DNA of 64,000 nucleotides from Actinostola sp. cb2023 (Eukaryota > Cnidaria > Anthozoa > Actiniaria > Actinostolidae). Where the stretch lies: contig JAUJYZ010001546.1 in assembly GCA_033675265.1 (NCBI GenBank), positions 566,001 to 630,000 on the forward strand. Reading direction: 5' to 3'. Below the pieces are notes generated by a model. It was not told the origin of the DNA and did no database searches. It worked only from the letters and a program-made list of their open reading frames with translations. Below, in pieces: positions 34,650 through 46,700 of this stretch. Numbering within the stretch: position 1 is the stretch's first letter; every line of letters begins with the position of its first letter. The translations under genes were made by a program, and so were the position numbers.

Positions 34650-36158
34650 TTAAATTGCTCTCTGCCACTCTGGCCAACCACCAGCAAAGATATGTGCCCT
34701 AAAATATTTTTCAAAAAATATTCAAAATAACTTTCACAAGCTTGAATAAATGTAAAATATACTGTAATTATCATAGCAATAATACTAATAATTTTGTTTT
34801 TAAACTGGTTTTGTTTTTTCTTTTCTGATAAGTTATGCACAGAAGTAGTTATGTACTTCTGTTATGCATTATTATCAGCACCTGCAGCTGGTCTCAAATT
34901 TCAGTCGTTGCTGGGGGTATTAGTGCAAAAAGATCGCAGGCTCAGAATCAAGCAATACCGATTTGACTGGTACCTTTTATAACCAAGTTCCTGTATGGTT
35001 CCCATGGCTGTTTGCGCTCTCATGCCAGATTGACAGTAAAACGTGATGTTTCCGTCATCTATTCCTGGCTTGGGTGCTTTGTATTTTTTTTCAAATTCAT
35101 CAGGCGTCAAGCTGAATGCATTGCTGACTTCATTAACTGAAAGTGACCATAAAATTACTGAGAATGTGCATATGGTATTAACGTTAGCAACTTGCGTCAC
35201 GCAACCGCTGAAGCGTGATTCAGTGTGCATGTGGTGTTTGCGCTATGACCGCAAAGCATTACGACAATTCTCTTGAAAACAAGATTTGTTTTCTTTAAGA
35301 GACTCTTACTTTGTAAAATCGCCTCCATTTAGGCTTGATTTTTGATTGAAAAACATTGTAAACTCAAAATTCACTGAAAATAAACTTGCAGTCATGAAGC
35401 CATTTGAATGGCTCGAACTGTCAAACTGTCATTTGTACGTTGTCCAATCACATCGCTCGTCAAAACTGATGACGCGAACGCGCGCTCTGATTTTGTTTAC
35501 TTTTTCAAATTTTTCGTTGGATAATAAAACAAATAAACCCCTTTCTGGCTTTTTGGTATATCGACTGATAATGCCCTCGGCTGAATAGATTTTCCTCAAA
35601 ATTTCTCAGTTGTCCTCGAAGCTACGCTTTCGGGCTACTGTTCATTTTTCGTAAAATCTCTTCAGCCTTGTTTTGCGCGCGCGCTCAGTTTGTTTCTTGT
35701 TTTGTCCGGTCGCAAATAAAAAGAAAGAGAAAAAGACGTTTGTTTTTTGTTGAATCAGTTTGTTGTCGAATAATAAACAATTTAGGACACGGGTAGTTGT
35801 GTAATACGGCTGGATATTTTTACTCGTCTGTTCGGTATTTTGACTCGCCTACGGCTCGTCAAAATACGGCACGACTCGTAAAAATGTCCAGCCGTATTAC
35901 ACAACTACCCGTGTAATAACCTCTATACATACCAATCACCAGAAGGGGTTTATTTACTCTTTATATTAAATGTACGTACGTACCTGGGATATTTGTAGCT
36001 CCGGTTATTATACCAGTTCCTTCTATTTCTCTTCGAGTGCGGACATCAAATAGTTGAATATTTCTCTCTGCAATAAGCTTTTTCAGGCATGAAAGCGAAA
36101 CAACGTCATCATTATAACATGGCTCAGTCGAAGAAGTCCCTGTTGATGCTCCAGACAT
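34650..36158 (-). CDS. Rhodanese array copy 4, short form without signal peptide
   Basis: Single-domain rhodanese of 128 residues. Exons: 35984-36158, 34974-35136 and 34650-34698. Exon 1 starts MSGASTGTSSTEPCY; a one-base insertion upstream of this ATG breaks the signal-peptide frame and the ancestral ATG is gone. It carries NIQLFDVRTRREIEGTG. Exon 2 has the loop YCQSGMRA with the catalytic Cys. Exon 3 encodes HIFAGGWPEWQRAI, then stops early because of one extra T relative to copies 2 and 3. A TATAAAA on the minus strand at about 36209-36215 could be its promoter. The core fold is intact, so a cytosolic enzyme is possible, but codons such as SLSCL and IITGATN diverge from the other copies. 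Confidence 0.72.
35788..35914. repeat. Hairpin element, AATACGGCTG family
   Basis: The arms ACACGGGTAGTTGTGTAATA and TATTACACAACTACCCGTGT enclose paired CGGCTGGATATTTTTACTCG. A second family member with the same inner motif lies at 41220-41348. Confidence 0.7.
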
Positions 36159-36337
36159 TGTAGAACGAATGGCTTGACAGAAGAAAGGCGAAGACAATAA
36201 TAATGTAATGTTTTATACCGGCGTACAATCGATAATTGAACACGTATACAATGTATAATTGATAATTATAAGTACATTATTAATTATTTTTTTCATTTGA
36301 AGGTATGTAGGTGATAACCCGGTTTCCTGTTCCTTAA

Positions 36338-36606
36338 AGGCGCGGTAATACGAGCAACAAAATCGTGCAACTTGTCGCGCAACAAATTAAATTTTCGGTC
36401 ATTTGTTGCAAGTTGCAAAACTTTGTTGCATGAAGTAGAAAGAGCTTCTACTTTGCGCAACAAAGTTTTGCAACATGCAACACGAAAATGGGTTGCGCGA
36501 CAAGTTGCGCGAACGGTGGTAATACGAGAAACATTGCTCTGCAACTTGCAACGCAACAATGTTGCGCGACAAGTTGCACGATTTTGTTGCCCGTATTACT
36601 GCACCT
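36338..36606. mobile_element. MITE rich in GTTGCGCAAC words
   Basis: The inverted ends AGGCGCGGTAATACGAGCAA and TTGCCCGTATTACTGCACCT are flanked by TTAA-like bases. The interior is dominated by GCAACAAA/TTTGTTGC and TTGCGCGACAAG. Its frames code in several registers only because of the repeats. Confidence 0.75.
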
Positions 36607-38184
36607 TAAGCAAGAAGGGAGTAGTAATATTGGTCCTGGTATACTATAGTCTTGCAACTATGGTGTTTATAGTTAACGGGCTAATTTCAGAGAACTTTTT
36701 AAATAGTGTTTCAGGATCTGGCGACAAATCAATAATATCAGTGTTAACCAATATTAAACCTAAAAGAAATGTATTTAAATAAGTGGAAGCAAAATCGCAA
36801 TGAGATTCTTAAAGGCGAAAAGGACTCAAAATTAGATGTTTATATGCACGTAAAGAGCAGTTATAACTTTGAAAAATATTTACTGAAGATTACAGTTTGT
36901 AAAGACTTTATAGTATAAGCTGCTATTACAAAATTTAGGGTATCAACACACACTGGTCGATATTCTAAGATACCAAGAAACTTAAAATTATGTAAGTCAG
37001 GAAATATAGGTAATGAATTTCATTATCTCCTCAAATGCAGAAACCAGAGTATGAATCAATTGAGATCAGTTTTTTATACCTCTTCTCTTTAAATACCTCT
37101 TTCTCATTTCTTGACTTGAGTAGTCTATTTTCCTATATTCTATCGATGAACGATGAAAATATTCTACTACTGTCAGGAAAATATATCAAAGATATCATAG
37201 ATTTATATGATGAACTAATAGAGAAAATTACTTAAGAAATATAGTGTTATTAAATAGTTTTTTATTAACATTATACACTTTAATTACATTAGTCTATTAC
37301 ATTAGATCCTTTTATTGGTAAACAAACCGATGTATAGTTCAACACTCTACAAGACACCAATAAAGTTATTAATGCATTATTGTATTGTATCAAAGTTCAT
37401 GTATTATAAAAGAGTGCGAAAGATGAAAATAAAATAAGAAATAAATATGGGAAACATTCCAACACTTTGAATGTTGTCATATAAACCGGTCATTGAATCC
37501 TGTGCTTTATTAAAGCGTGACTGAAGTCTACTACGTCTTTAGTTCCGTCACGCAATGCTCCTGGCCAGGAGCATTGCTTGACGGAACTAATGACGGCTGC
37601 GTAGTAGACTAGAGATTACAGAGAGAAAAGAAAAAAGAAATATATATATTTGGAATTTTGTTTTACCATTTAGTGCGTTTAATTAAGAATGTTACTATTA
37701 TTGTTTTGAAATAGGTGATGACAGATAAGAGTCTAAAACGGAAGATGGCAATCTTTTTAGGAAGAAAGTCAAATAGAACCCATCCTCGGGAACCCAGGGG
37801 TATATTCTGTCGCTCGTTACTCGCTCCCAGAGAAATACCCCTGGGAACGAAGTCTGTTGGAACTTGTTCCGGAAGTCAAAATTCAAAATGGCGGTTGTCC
37901 TATTCAAACCAGAATATACTTGATACTGATTGGTCGACCATCCTAGGTCGGCCAATCAGAAACGAGAGTAATTTTGACTTCCGGAATAAGTTCCAACAGA
38001 CTTTGTTCCCAGGGGTATTTCTCTGGGAGAGAGTAACGAGCAACAGAATATATCCCTATGTTCCCAAGGATGAATAGAACCAATATGAAGGCACTTTCAC
38101 CAAAATCATGTCTCTTAATTTAGTGTTATATGAGAGTCTGATGACCACAAAACATTTTCTGATGATGCAGATTTTGGATTAATA
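36607..38184. other. Spacer between array and fifth rhodanese gene
   Basis: No gene seen. 37408-37510 duplicates about 26965-27120 (a block around AGAGTGCGAAAGATG). A hairpin occupies 37512-37607. 37768-38085 is an inverted repeat with arms of about 110 bp around TCCCAGGGGTAT-type sequence. Confidence 0.55.
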
Positions 38185-40418
38185 TTAGCCACCCCTTTTG
38201 AGGCAGGTCTCCCACTCATCAAAACCACCAGAATAATGTCTGCTCCTGAAATAAACAAAATAATTCAAATCAACCAAGTTCTCCCCTTTTCTTAAAGGAA
38301 GAAATGAGATGAGATTATGTTGCAGACAAAATGCAGACTCCCCCCCCCCCCCTCTCTCTCTCTCTCCATTTCAGCCTTTTCCTTTGTCATCATGCAAAAG
38401 AGCAATAATTATTGTGTGACGGCAAAGGAAACAGCTGTGCAGTACATTACACCCCAAGTTTGCACCAGACTATAATATTATTAACCCTCAGTGACAATTA
38501 AGCCCATGCATCCCTCTCATTACTGAAAAAAATCCATTTATGTCACAAACTTTCTCTTTTCACGATGCTTTACACTATTTTATAATGTCAGGGGGCTTTC
38601 ATTTTTTAGAGAATGAGGTTTGGCATTTAAAGATTGAGTGTGTGGGGGTTATGTTGTTTTGGGTTGTAAAATCATGAAGGATGGGGTGGAGTGGGTTGGT
38701 TGTAAAATGTTTAAAGATTCATGAGAGGGGTGGGGTGGGTTAGTTGTAAAATGTTTAAAGATTCATGAGAGGGGTGGGGTGGGTTGGTTGTAAAATGTTT
38801 AACGATTCATGAGAGGGGTGGGGTGGGTTGGGTTGGTTCAAAAATGTTTTAAGGATCGTGAAGGAAGGGTGGGGTGGTTGTAAAATGTTTTAAATGATCA
38901 TGAAGTAGTGGTGGGGTGGGTTGGTTGTAAAATGTTTTAAGGATCATGAAGGTGGGGTGGGGTGGAATTGCTTTGAGATTATACCTTGCAATTTTTCCAA
39001 CCCTCTGTTCAAATTAAAATTAAAATTAAAAATGATAAGTGAAAGTCCCCTCAAGTTAAATGTTGACAATGGATGGCTTACTTTCTAAAACCAAGGCGAT
39101 ACACAGCATTTAATGCAGACTTGCTCCGTATACCAGCTTTACAGTGGAACACGATATTTTCATCTTTTCGCTTTGGCTTCTCTGCATTGTATTTTGACAT
39201 GAAATCTTTTGGCTTCATGGTAAAAGCTTCAGGCACTTCACGTACTGGAATATTTATAGAATTGTGTGAGAATTCTTTGTTCATTAATAGTTAACTAAAT
39301 AAAGTGTTAGTTCAGCAGGTGCGGATCCAGACAGGTTTACACCGTTTTCCAGAAAAAGGTCATAACTTTCAAAGTAGTAGTAATATAGCTCTCTTGAATG
39401 TTTGATTAATTCATAAAACTTGGTTAAATAAAGGTACAAAAATGGCCGGTTCGGAAAACAGTCATTCGGAAAATGCATGGTCACATTTTCCCCCTGGATC
39501 CACATGCCTGTTCAGGCCAGGGATAAGCTAAGAGTGACAATGACATTTTTGGAGGAATGTTTTTTAGGTAGCACATTTTTGAAAAGGAAAGTGTTGAATT
39601 GTATGCTGGATTGATCTTTTTGGGGGGTTTATATATTGGCTATTCAGATTTTTATTCCCTCATGAGAATAGTAAGACAATTGGTGCTAATTATCAAACAA
39701 AAGAAAATGGGCAAAGCATTCTGGTACTTGTAGTATGTGTGTGAGCCACCATAGAAACGGCTGTTGCCCCCCACTTGTCAATCTTCTCAATCCTTCACTA
39801 GTTTTCACTGGCTATTGTAGACCGTGACTATATAGTGTGACAGGGTATTCTAAAGTCTTAAGCCCAAAATTTAATAGACAAAAGCAATATCTGCAATAAT
39901 ACTATAATCACAAAAGAATCCTTAATGAAGTCAATAAATTCACCAAAAGGAACAACACGATAACAAGGCAAAATAATGAATGCAAAACGAAATAGAAAAC
40001 AATCAAGAAACTTACATGGAACATTCACAGAATTCGGGATTCTCCCCAACTCTTGCAACTCATAAGGCTCTCGAACGTCGAAGAGTTGAATATCGTTTGC
40101 AGCCAGCATACTCTTTAAATCTTCTATGTCAACCGTAGTGGGATCCTTTGGTTCCTTTGGCGGTATTGTCGATAGAACTCGCTTGGCACAACCACATTGT
40201 CCTGGCTCAGTTACGCCAAGCATATGTGTGAATCGTTGTCTTGTTGTCATAATTGTGCAATTCAAACCTCCAACATTGCAGAATCGATTGAGAGTCATCA
40301 GTGCGAAGAACGATAAACTCCTCACAGCTTGGCTGGGCTTCATTGTGACGGAGTGAGCCAGAGAAATCCTCACTAAATTTGGCGCAGAACGCTTTAGAAG
40401 GTTTGTAAAGAAAGCCAT
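38185..40418 (-). CDS. Divergent single-domain rhodanese with probable mitochondrial presequence
   Basis: Sulfurtransferase of the single-domain rhodanese group (relatives: TSTD1/TSTD3, insect Hsp67Bb). Exons: 40016-40418, 39082-39244 and 38185-38245, giving 208 residues. Intron phases (1 and 2) and the 163-nt middle exon are the same as in the four array copies. The first 85 residues are rich in Arg, Ser and hydrophobics (MAFFTNLLKRSAPNLVR), as in mitochondrial targeting sequences. The domain follows with NDIQLFDVREPYELQELG, NSVNVP, the loop HCKAGIRS with the catalytic Cys, and a final HYSGGFDEWE. Other ATGs lie within exon 1, so a shorter start is possible. It is head-to-head with NDUFA1. 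It is intact and is the likely parent of the array. Confidence 0.88.
38630..38970. repeat. 45-bp minisatellite in intron 2 of fifth rhodanese gene
   Basis: About seven copies of a unit containing GGGTGGGGTGGGTTGGTTG then TAAAATGTTTAA and GATTCATGA. A shorter, homologous tract, preceded by the same AGATTGAGTGTGTGGGGG block, lies at 19683-19910 in the array. The two sites are copies of one duplicated segment. Confidence 0.8.
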
Positions 40419-40745
40419 TTCGTGACGACTTGACCTTAAAAAATATTTTGGACAGTTACGAGAGAGACTGGGGCAAGTACAGGAAGCCCAAACTAGCTAA
40501 GGCATAGATATTCAGTTTGTATACTTCTCGAATAAATCATTCGCTTTTATACCTTTCTTAGCTAGAAGACGTTTAACTAATGTTAGAAATAGTATTTTAT
40601 AATGACGTTTTTAAAATACCAGAACACTTTTTGAAACACTCGCGCGGGTTCCCTGTGGTTTATAAGGGTGAACCGCAATGTTTTCTGGGATATCCCGCAG
40701 CCGCCATCTTGGTTTACAAGGTCGTGTTTGTCTGAACGTTTGAAG
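40419..40745. promoter_or_regulatory. Shared intergenic region of rhodanese and NDUFA1, with YY1-type site
   Basis: 327 bp separate the two start codons of divergent genes. GCCGCCATCTTGG at 40700-40712, shortly before the NDUFA1 ATG, matches the YY1 consensus common in promoters of nuclear mitochondrial genes. A GGGTTCCCTGTGG motif lies at about 40645. Bidirectional activity is inferred. Confidence 0.55.
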
Positions 40746-43700
40746 ATGTGGTGGGAAATTATACCACCGTTTGCCATTATGATTGGATGTATCACATTCA
40801 CGGGTGTAGGAATGAAGTTACTTGATAAAGCATTTTACAAAGGCAAGGTATGTAGACCCAAAATCTGGTTGCTCTTGTGTTGTCTCTGTGGTGTACAGTA
40901 GTCTGCGACTGCAGTGACTGCGTTCCCAGCTGTGTTGTACATAATAATAATAATAATAAACTTTATTATATTTTTTGTCAAAGAACGCACGAAATATGCA
41001 CAAGAACGCGCGAAATATGGGACCATATTTTGGGTAGTTACTTCAAACTGGCTTTCCAATCATTCATGCAGAATCGTGTGATGAAAATTAACCAATCAGC
41101 GTGCGAGAAATTGACAGTTTTGGCTAGCGCGCGCTCGTACAGAAATTTCACTATAACTTGTTGTTTTTCTTTCACCAAAATAGCTAGTTTCTTTGACAAA
41201 ATATATAATAAACAACTTATTAGTCGGCTAAGCATCTAATACGGCTGTAAATTTTTACTCGTCATGTATTTTGGCTCGCCTAAAGGCTCGCCAAAATACC
41301 AAATGACTCGTAAAAATATACAGCCGTATTAGATGCTTAACCGACTAATAACCTCTATTTATTACCGTGTCTTAATTAGTTAGCTTACATTAACAGTAGT
41401 TGTTGCACACACAATAAACGACCACAGACCAGGACAGGACTGTTTGGAGTTTTAGAGTGCCAGTCAGAAATCTACTGGCTAGTTTAATAAAGCAGGGTGA
41501 CCAAATCCATTGTAAAAATGGTTGGCAAATCAGCATCATAAAGACATAATAAACTTAATTAATATTAAACACTGTTTGTGAACATTTATAAGTTCCTTAC
41601 ATGCACCTATCCTGCAAAGTTCCAAGTTAGCTGTAAGCTTATGCAAATGTACATGATTATTACAATGTAATACTAGCACTGTCCAGAACAGATTCAGGCA
41701 GAAAGTCCAGCATACTCCATTCTAAATTTGTAATCATCAGGGGCCGTTTGTTCGAAAGGCGATTAGTGCTAATCCTAGGTTAGCGTCAATAGTTTTCTTA
41801 AGATTTAATCCTGGATTAGCGCTAACCGCCTTTCCAACAACCTTTAGTGCCTGTAGTGGATGGGAATATCCCATTCATGCAATTCTCACTTCTCTTTTCT
41901 ATCTCAACTGGTTTAATGATCTTTGTAATTCAATTTGTGTTTAATAGGCCAAGCGATATAACGTTGATGAGTTTACAAAGAGATTAATGGACAGAGATGA
42001 AGGAATAACTGGCAGCAAATACATACAAAAGGTAAGGAAACTTTTGAGTTCTACATTAGATTGTTGCACAAGCACATTATTTTACAGTGAAAATGGGCCC
42101 AACACAAGCACAAGTGGCCTTATATTCACTGTGAAAATGGGTCCAATGCAAACAGAAACAATCTACTTATTACTCGGGCCCAGGCCGCAGGCCGCCCGAG
42201 TTAGAAAATGCGGATTTCGGTAGTAGTAGTAGTAGTAGTAGTTTTGTTCGGCTTCAAAATGACGAGTATGCGACGTATTTAATCGTATCCGGAGTTTCAA
42301 GATTACTCCGCAGATTTGAAAAGATAAAGGAGACACAGGACTCAAGTAGATTATGAATCTTAGTTTTGAAAGCAGCTGTAGATCTTCAAGCTATTAAAAG
42401 GTCACGATTCTAGTTCATCGTTCAATGACTAGAAGTGGTAAAAGGACTAGAAGCTCGCTTAAATTTTTTTTTTTTAAAAACAAACGCGAGGCCGTTATCG
42501 GAACCATCTGACCTATGCAACCTCAAGACGTATCATGTTCGTACTCACCGGACTAATAGTCTCCCTCGTCACTCAACTGTCACTGATTGTCATGACGTCA
42601 GAGAAATTATATTGTATTGAAGAAGATGTCCTTGTTTTATTCGACGTTCGAACCGTAACTCGAACCCGAACTCGATTCCAAACTCGACGTTTCGGGATCT
42701 GAAGCTAGAGAGGGGGCCTTTACACAAACTCATCAAAATCAAATCAATTGAACTCAAAGTCAAAAGGTAATCAAATGAACTCAAAGGCAAATCAAATGAA
42801 CTCGACACATACATGTATATACATAGTCTCCCTCGTCACGCAACTGTCAGTCATTGTCAGGTCTCTCCTCGCGCAGCTGACATTGTCCTTGTTATTCAAA
42901 ATAGTGGGCGAGATGGGGGGTATTCTGCAATCTAGCCATCAACCAAACTATCAATAGAACATTTCTTACAATATAATATTTCCTTGGATTACAAGTGAAG
43001 GAATTTTGACAAGATTTCAACACGAACAATCAGGAATCATATGACATCAACCATGATTGAGCACAGCCACGTCTTGCTAGTTCCGTGCCATGCCTTTCTA
43101 TTTACGATATACCAGTATTGGACTATGTTTACATCACATGATGTCAACCATGATTGAGCACAACCACGTCTTGCTAGTTACGTGCTATGCCTTTCTATTT
43201 ACAATATACCATGCAGTACTGGACTGTGTTTACATCACATGATATTAACCATGATTGAGCACAGCCACGTCTTGCTAGTTCCGTGCTGTGCCTTTCTATT
43301 TACGATATACCAGTACTGGACTGTGTTTACATATCATCACATGATATCAACCATGATTGAGCACAGCCACGTCTTGCTAGTTCCGTGCTATGCCTTTCTA
43401 TTTACGATATACCAGTACTGGACTATGTTTACATCACATGATGTTAACCATGATTGAGCACAGCCACGTCTTGCTAGTTCCGTGCTATGCCTTTCTATTT
43501 ACGATATACCAGTACTGGACTGTGTTTACATCACATGATGTTAACCATGATTGAGCACAGCCACGCCTTGCTAGTTCCGTGCTATGCCTTTCTATTTACG
43601 ATATACCAGTACTGGACTATACCGCGCTGAAGACAACATTCACAACTACTCAGTAACTCATACGACAATCATTGTTCATTTGGACTGTACCAAAGGATTG

Positions 43701-46700
43701 TGACAAAATCCAATTACATTCCTTACTCTCAGGGGTTCCATTCGACTAATTAATTGTTTTCACAAAGTTGCAAAGTTCGCAACGGTGTATTGGCTCCTGA
43801 TGTCATCGTTGCTATGGTAATATATATTCCAACTGATATACTTCATGGATGAAGACCCCGGCGTGGGAACCGCAAAAACAACAAAAGCGAATGGCGACAT
43901 TTACTTAGTTCAAGAGTAAGGTTTATAGATTTCTGCGCGACCAATCGATCAGATTACTTTGTATTGTTGTATGACAGTGTTTTAATAGTTGATCGTAGAG
44001 AAGCGATATGATTATCATAGATGGAAAGTGTCTTATTTAGTGCTAATTATAGGGAGTCCTTGAAACACAAATTATTATTCAAAGTGTAACAAAAGAACAA
44101 AAGAACACAAAAATGCAATGGAAATAAAGTGTACTAATGTGTATTATACGTGAATGTAAACCGCTTTAGTACTGTTTCACAGAAAAGAAACATTGTTTGC
44201 ACTCTACCCAGACCTGAGTAGCTCCAACACAATACCTTATACCTCGACAAATTACTTCGTATACTCTCAGCCGGATTTCACAAAGTTGTTCGCAACGGTG
44301 TGTGACCTTCAGACGTCATCGTTGCTATGGTAATGGATAACCAGCTGACATATATCGACTTCTCGGAACTCGGTGGAAGCACAATCCCACTAAAGCTAAA
44401 CAACAGAAGAATGGCGGAACTTAATGTGTTCGTTCGAGACTTGGAGAAGGAATTAACGTGTTCTATTTGTAATGACATATTTACAGAGCCCAAAACACTT
44501 CAGTGTCTTCACAGTTTCTGCTTTAATTGCATCGCAAAGTGGAACGAAACGTGCAGAAACCAAAGAAAGCGACTGACGTGTCCTACTTGTAGAGCTCCAG
44601 TTGACGTGCAAGGCGGTGATGTCTCGAAGCTACCTTCTTCCTTCAGTCTTAACTCACTGTTGCAGCTGTTTAATGTGATGGGGAGAAAAGCTGAAGAACA
44701 GAACCAACGGGAACTGGCAGAATGCGTTTCCTGTGCAAACCGTGTAATGTTAGTTGCATTTTGCTCTCAATGCGGAGGGATCGTGTGTGAGGATTGCGCC
44801 AACGCCCACAAAACCTTGAAAACATTTCGCGATCATCAAGTCACGATGTTGTCTGAGTTCAACCAAGATCATTTGAACAGCTACATCAATAATCAAGCGT
44901 TTTGTAAGGAGAAATTCCATGAGAAAAACAAGCTGGAATACTACTGTAAGACCTGCGTAAAATGCATTTGTCAGAAGTGTGCCGCAACAACTCACAGTAC
45001 TCATGAGAAGGTGGGCGTTGAAGAAGCAGCTGAAGATGCTAAGAAAGTTATTAGACGTGACATGAATCGATTGAATCCGTTGAAGGAACGATACAAGAGA
45101 GAATTACAATTGTCCAAGCAAAACATGTCTAGATTTGAAAACGAAATTAACGCAGCAAAGAAGAAAGTTGACGATGAGACTGAAGCTCAAAAGAAGATCT
45201 TACAAGATCATCACAACGCAACGATGAGAACGTTGGACGAAATGCTGCATAAACACCGAACGACAAACGATGAAGAGCAAACTGAACTGAACACTGGCAT
45301 CCAACAGTTCGCTGAATTTCAACATCAGTGTCACACAATGGAAGAAAAAAAACTTGACGCTTCACATTCTAGAAAGCTATCGAACCCTTCAAGAGATATG
45401 CAACACTTTGCTAGAAAGGAAATCGATCTTGTCGACCAAGCCCGTCAAGCGTAACTTATGTGTAGATTACCAACTACCCATGAAATACGTTGGCAAGATT
45501 GTGGAGAGCGTGACAGACCCGTCACGTTGCTCTATAGACTGTCTCAATGACGTCAGATGTGGTTTTGTTCACCAGTTTCGCCTCGTGACAAGAAATTCAG
45601 AAGGACAAGTTTGCTCCACGAATAAAGGCTCCATTGATGTACAAATCAAAGATGTCGACGGAAACGAGGTGGAAAATGAAGTCACTGAAAGTGAAACTGG
45701 AAAATACAACGTCACGTACAGAGCAGAGAAACCTTCGCCGTACACAATTCTGGTGAGCATTGGAGGAAAAGCGATCAAGAACTCCCCACAGAAAGCACAG
45801 ACTATTGACGCTAGAGCAGAGTTTAAAAGTGTGAGAGTTTTTGGAAGAGAAACAACAGCAAAGCCCTTTTTCCCTAGGAGAGTAACACTAAGTGATAGCG
45901 GAGAGATACTGGCTATCACTGACTATGGTAATCACAGCATTGTAATATTCACTGTTGATGGAAAGTACGTGCGAGAAATTGGTGTTAAAGGAACAGGAGA
46001 CGGTGAACTGAGTCATCCACGTGATGTAGTCTTTATTGAAAACACAATATTTGTGAGCGATAACCCAGATGTTAATGGTAGGATACAAGAGTTTGGCCTG
46101 GACGGTACGTACCTAAGAACTGTTTACAAGCAAAAAGGGGTGAAACTTTTACACATGTGCGTAACGGATCACAACTTTGCGTGTTTAGAGCGCACTGTCG
46201 ATGCAAACAAAACCAATATAAAGTTGTTTGCCAAACAAACTGGACATTTTGTCAAAGCAATTGAAATCAACCCGCCTGTCATTAATCCTCTGTGTGCTTT
46301 TGGGTTTGCTTGTCATAACGGTAAATACTTTATATCTTATTGGAAAGACAACTGTATCTGCGTTTTTGATGACAATGGTGGTTTCTTGCACAAATTTGGA
46401 GCGAAGGGGAAGAAAGACGGTGAGTTTGATGGTGTATGGGGACTTGCTGTTTACGGTGCAGACATGATTCTTGTCTGTGATATTAATAACCACCGTGTTC
46501 AAGTGTTCACACACGAGGGTGTTTTTATAAGTTCCTTTGGAAGCCATGGTTCTCGTCTTGGTCAAATGAATGATCCTAGTGATGTCGCTGTTACACGAGA
46601 TGGTAAAGTCATTGTAGTGGAATGCCTTGGTAGTCGTGTACAGGTTTGGCAGTGAATAAACCACTAGATTTACAGATACCGTGCAGCAATCTCATAGAAC

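Noticed and set aside
36293..36782. Cys-rich frames in both directions
   Set aside because: They fall in the GTTGCGCAAC-rich MITE at 36338-36606, whose inverted arms open frames on both strands.
46185..46664. 159-residue minus-strand frame antisense to TRIM-NHL
   Set aside because: Shadow of the NHL-repeat coding strand; no domain of its own.
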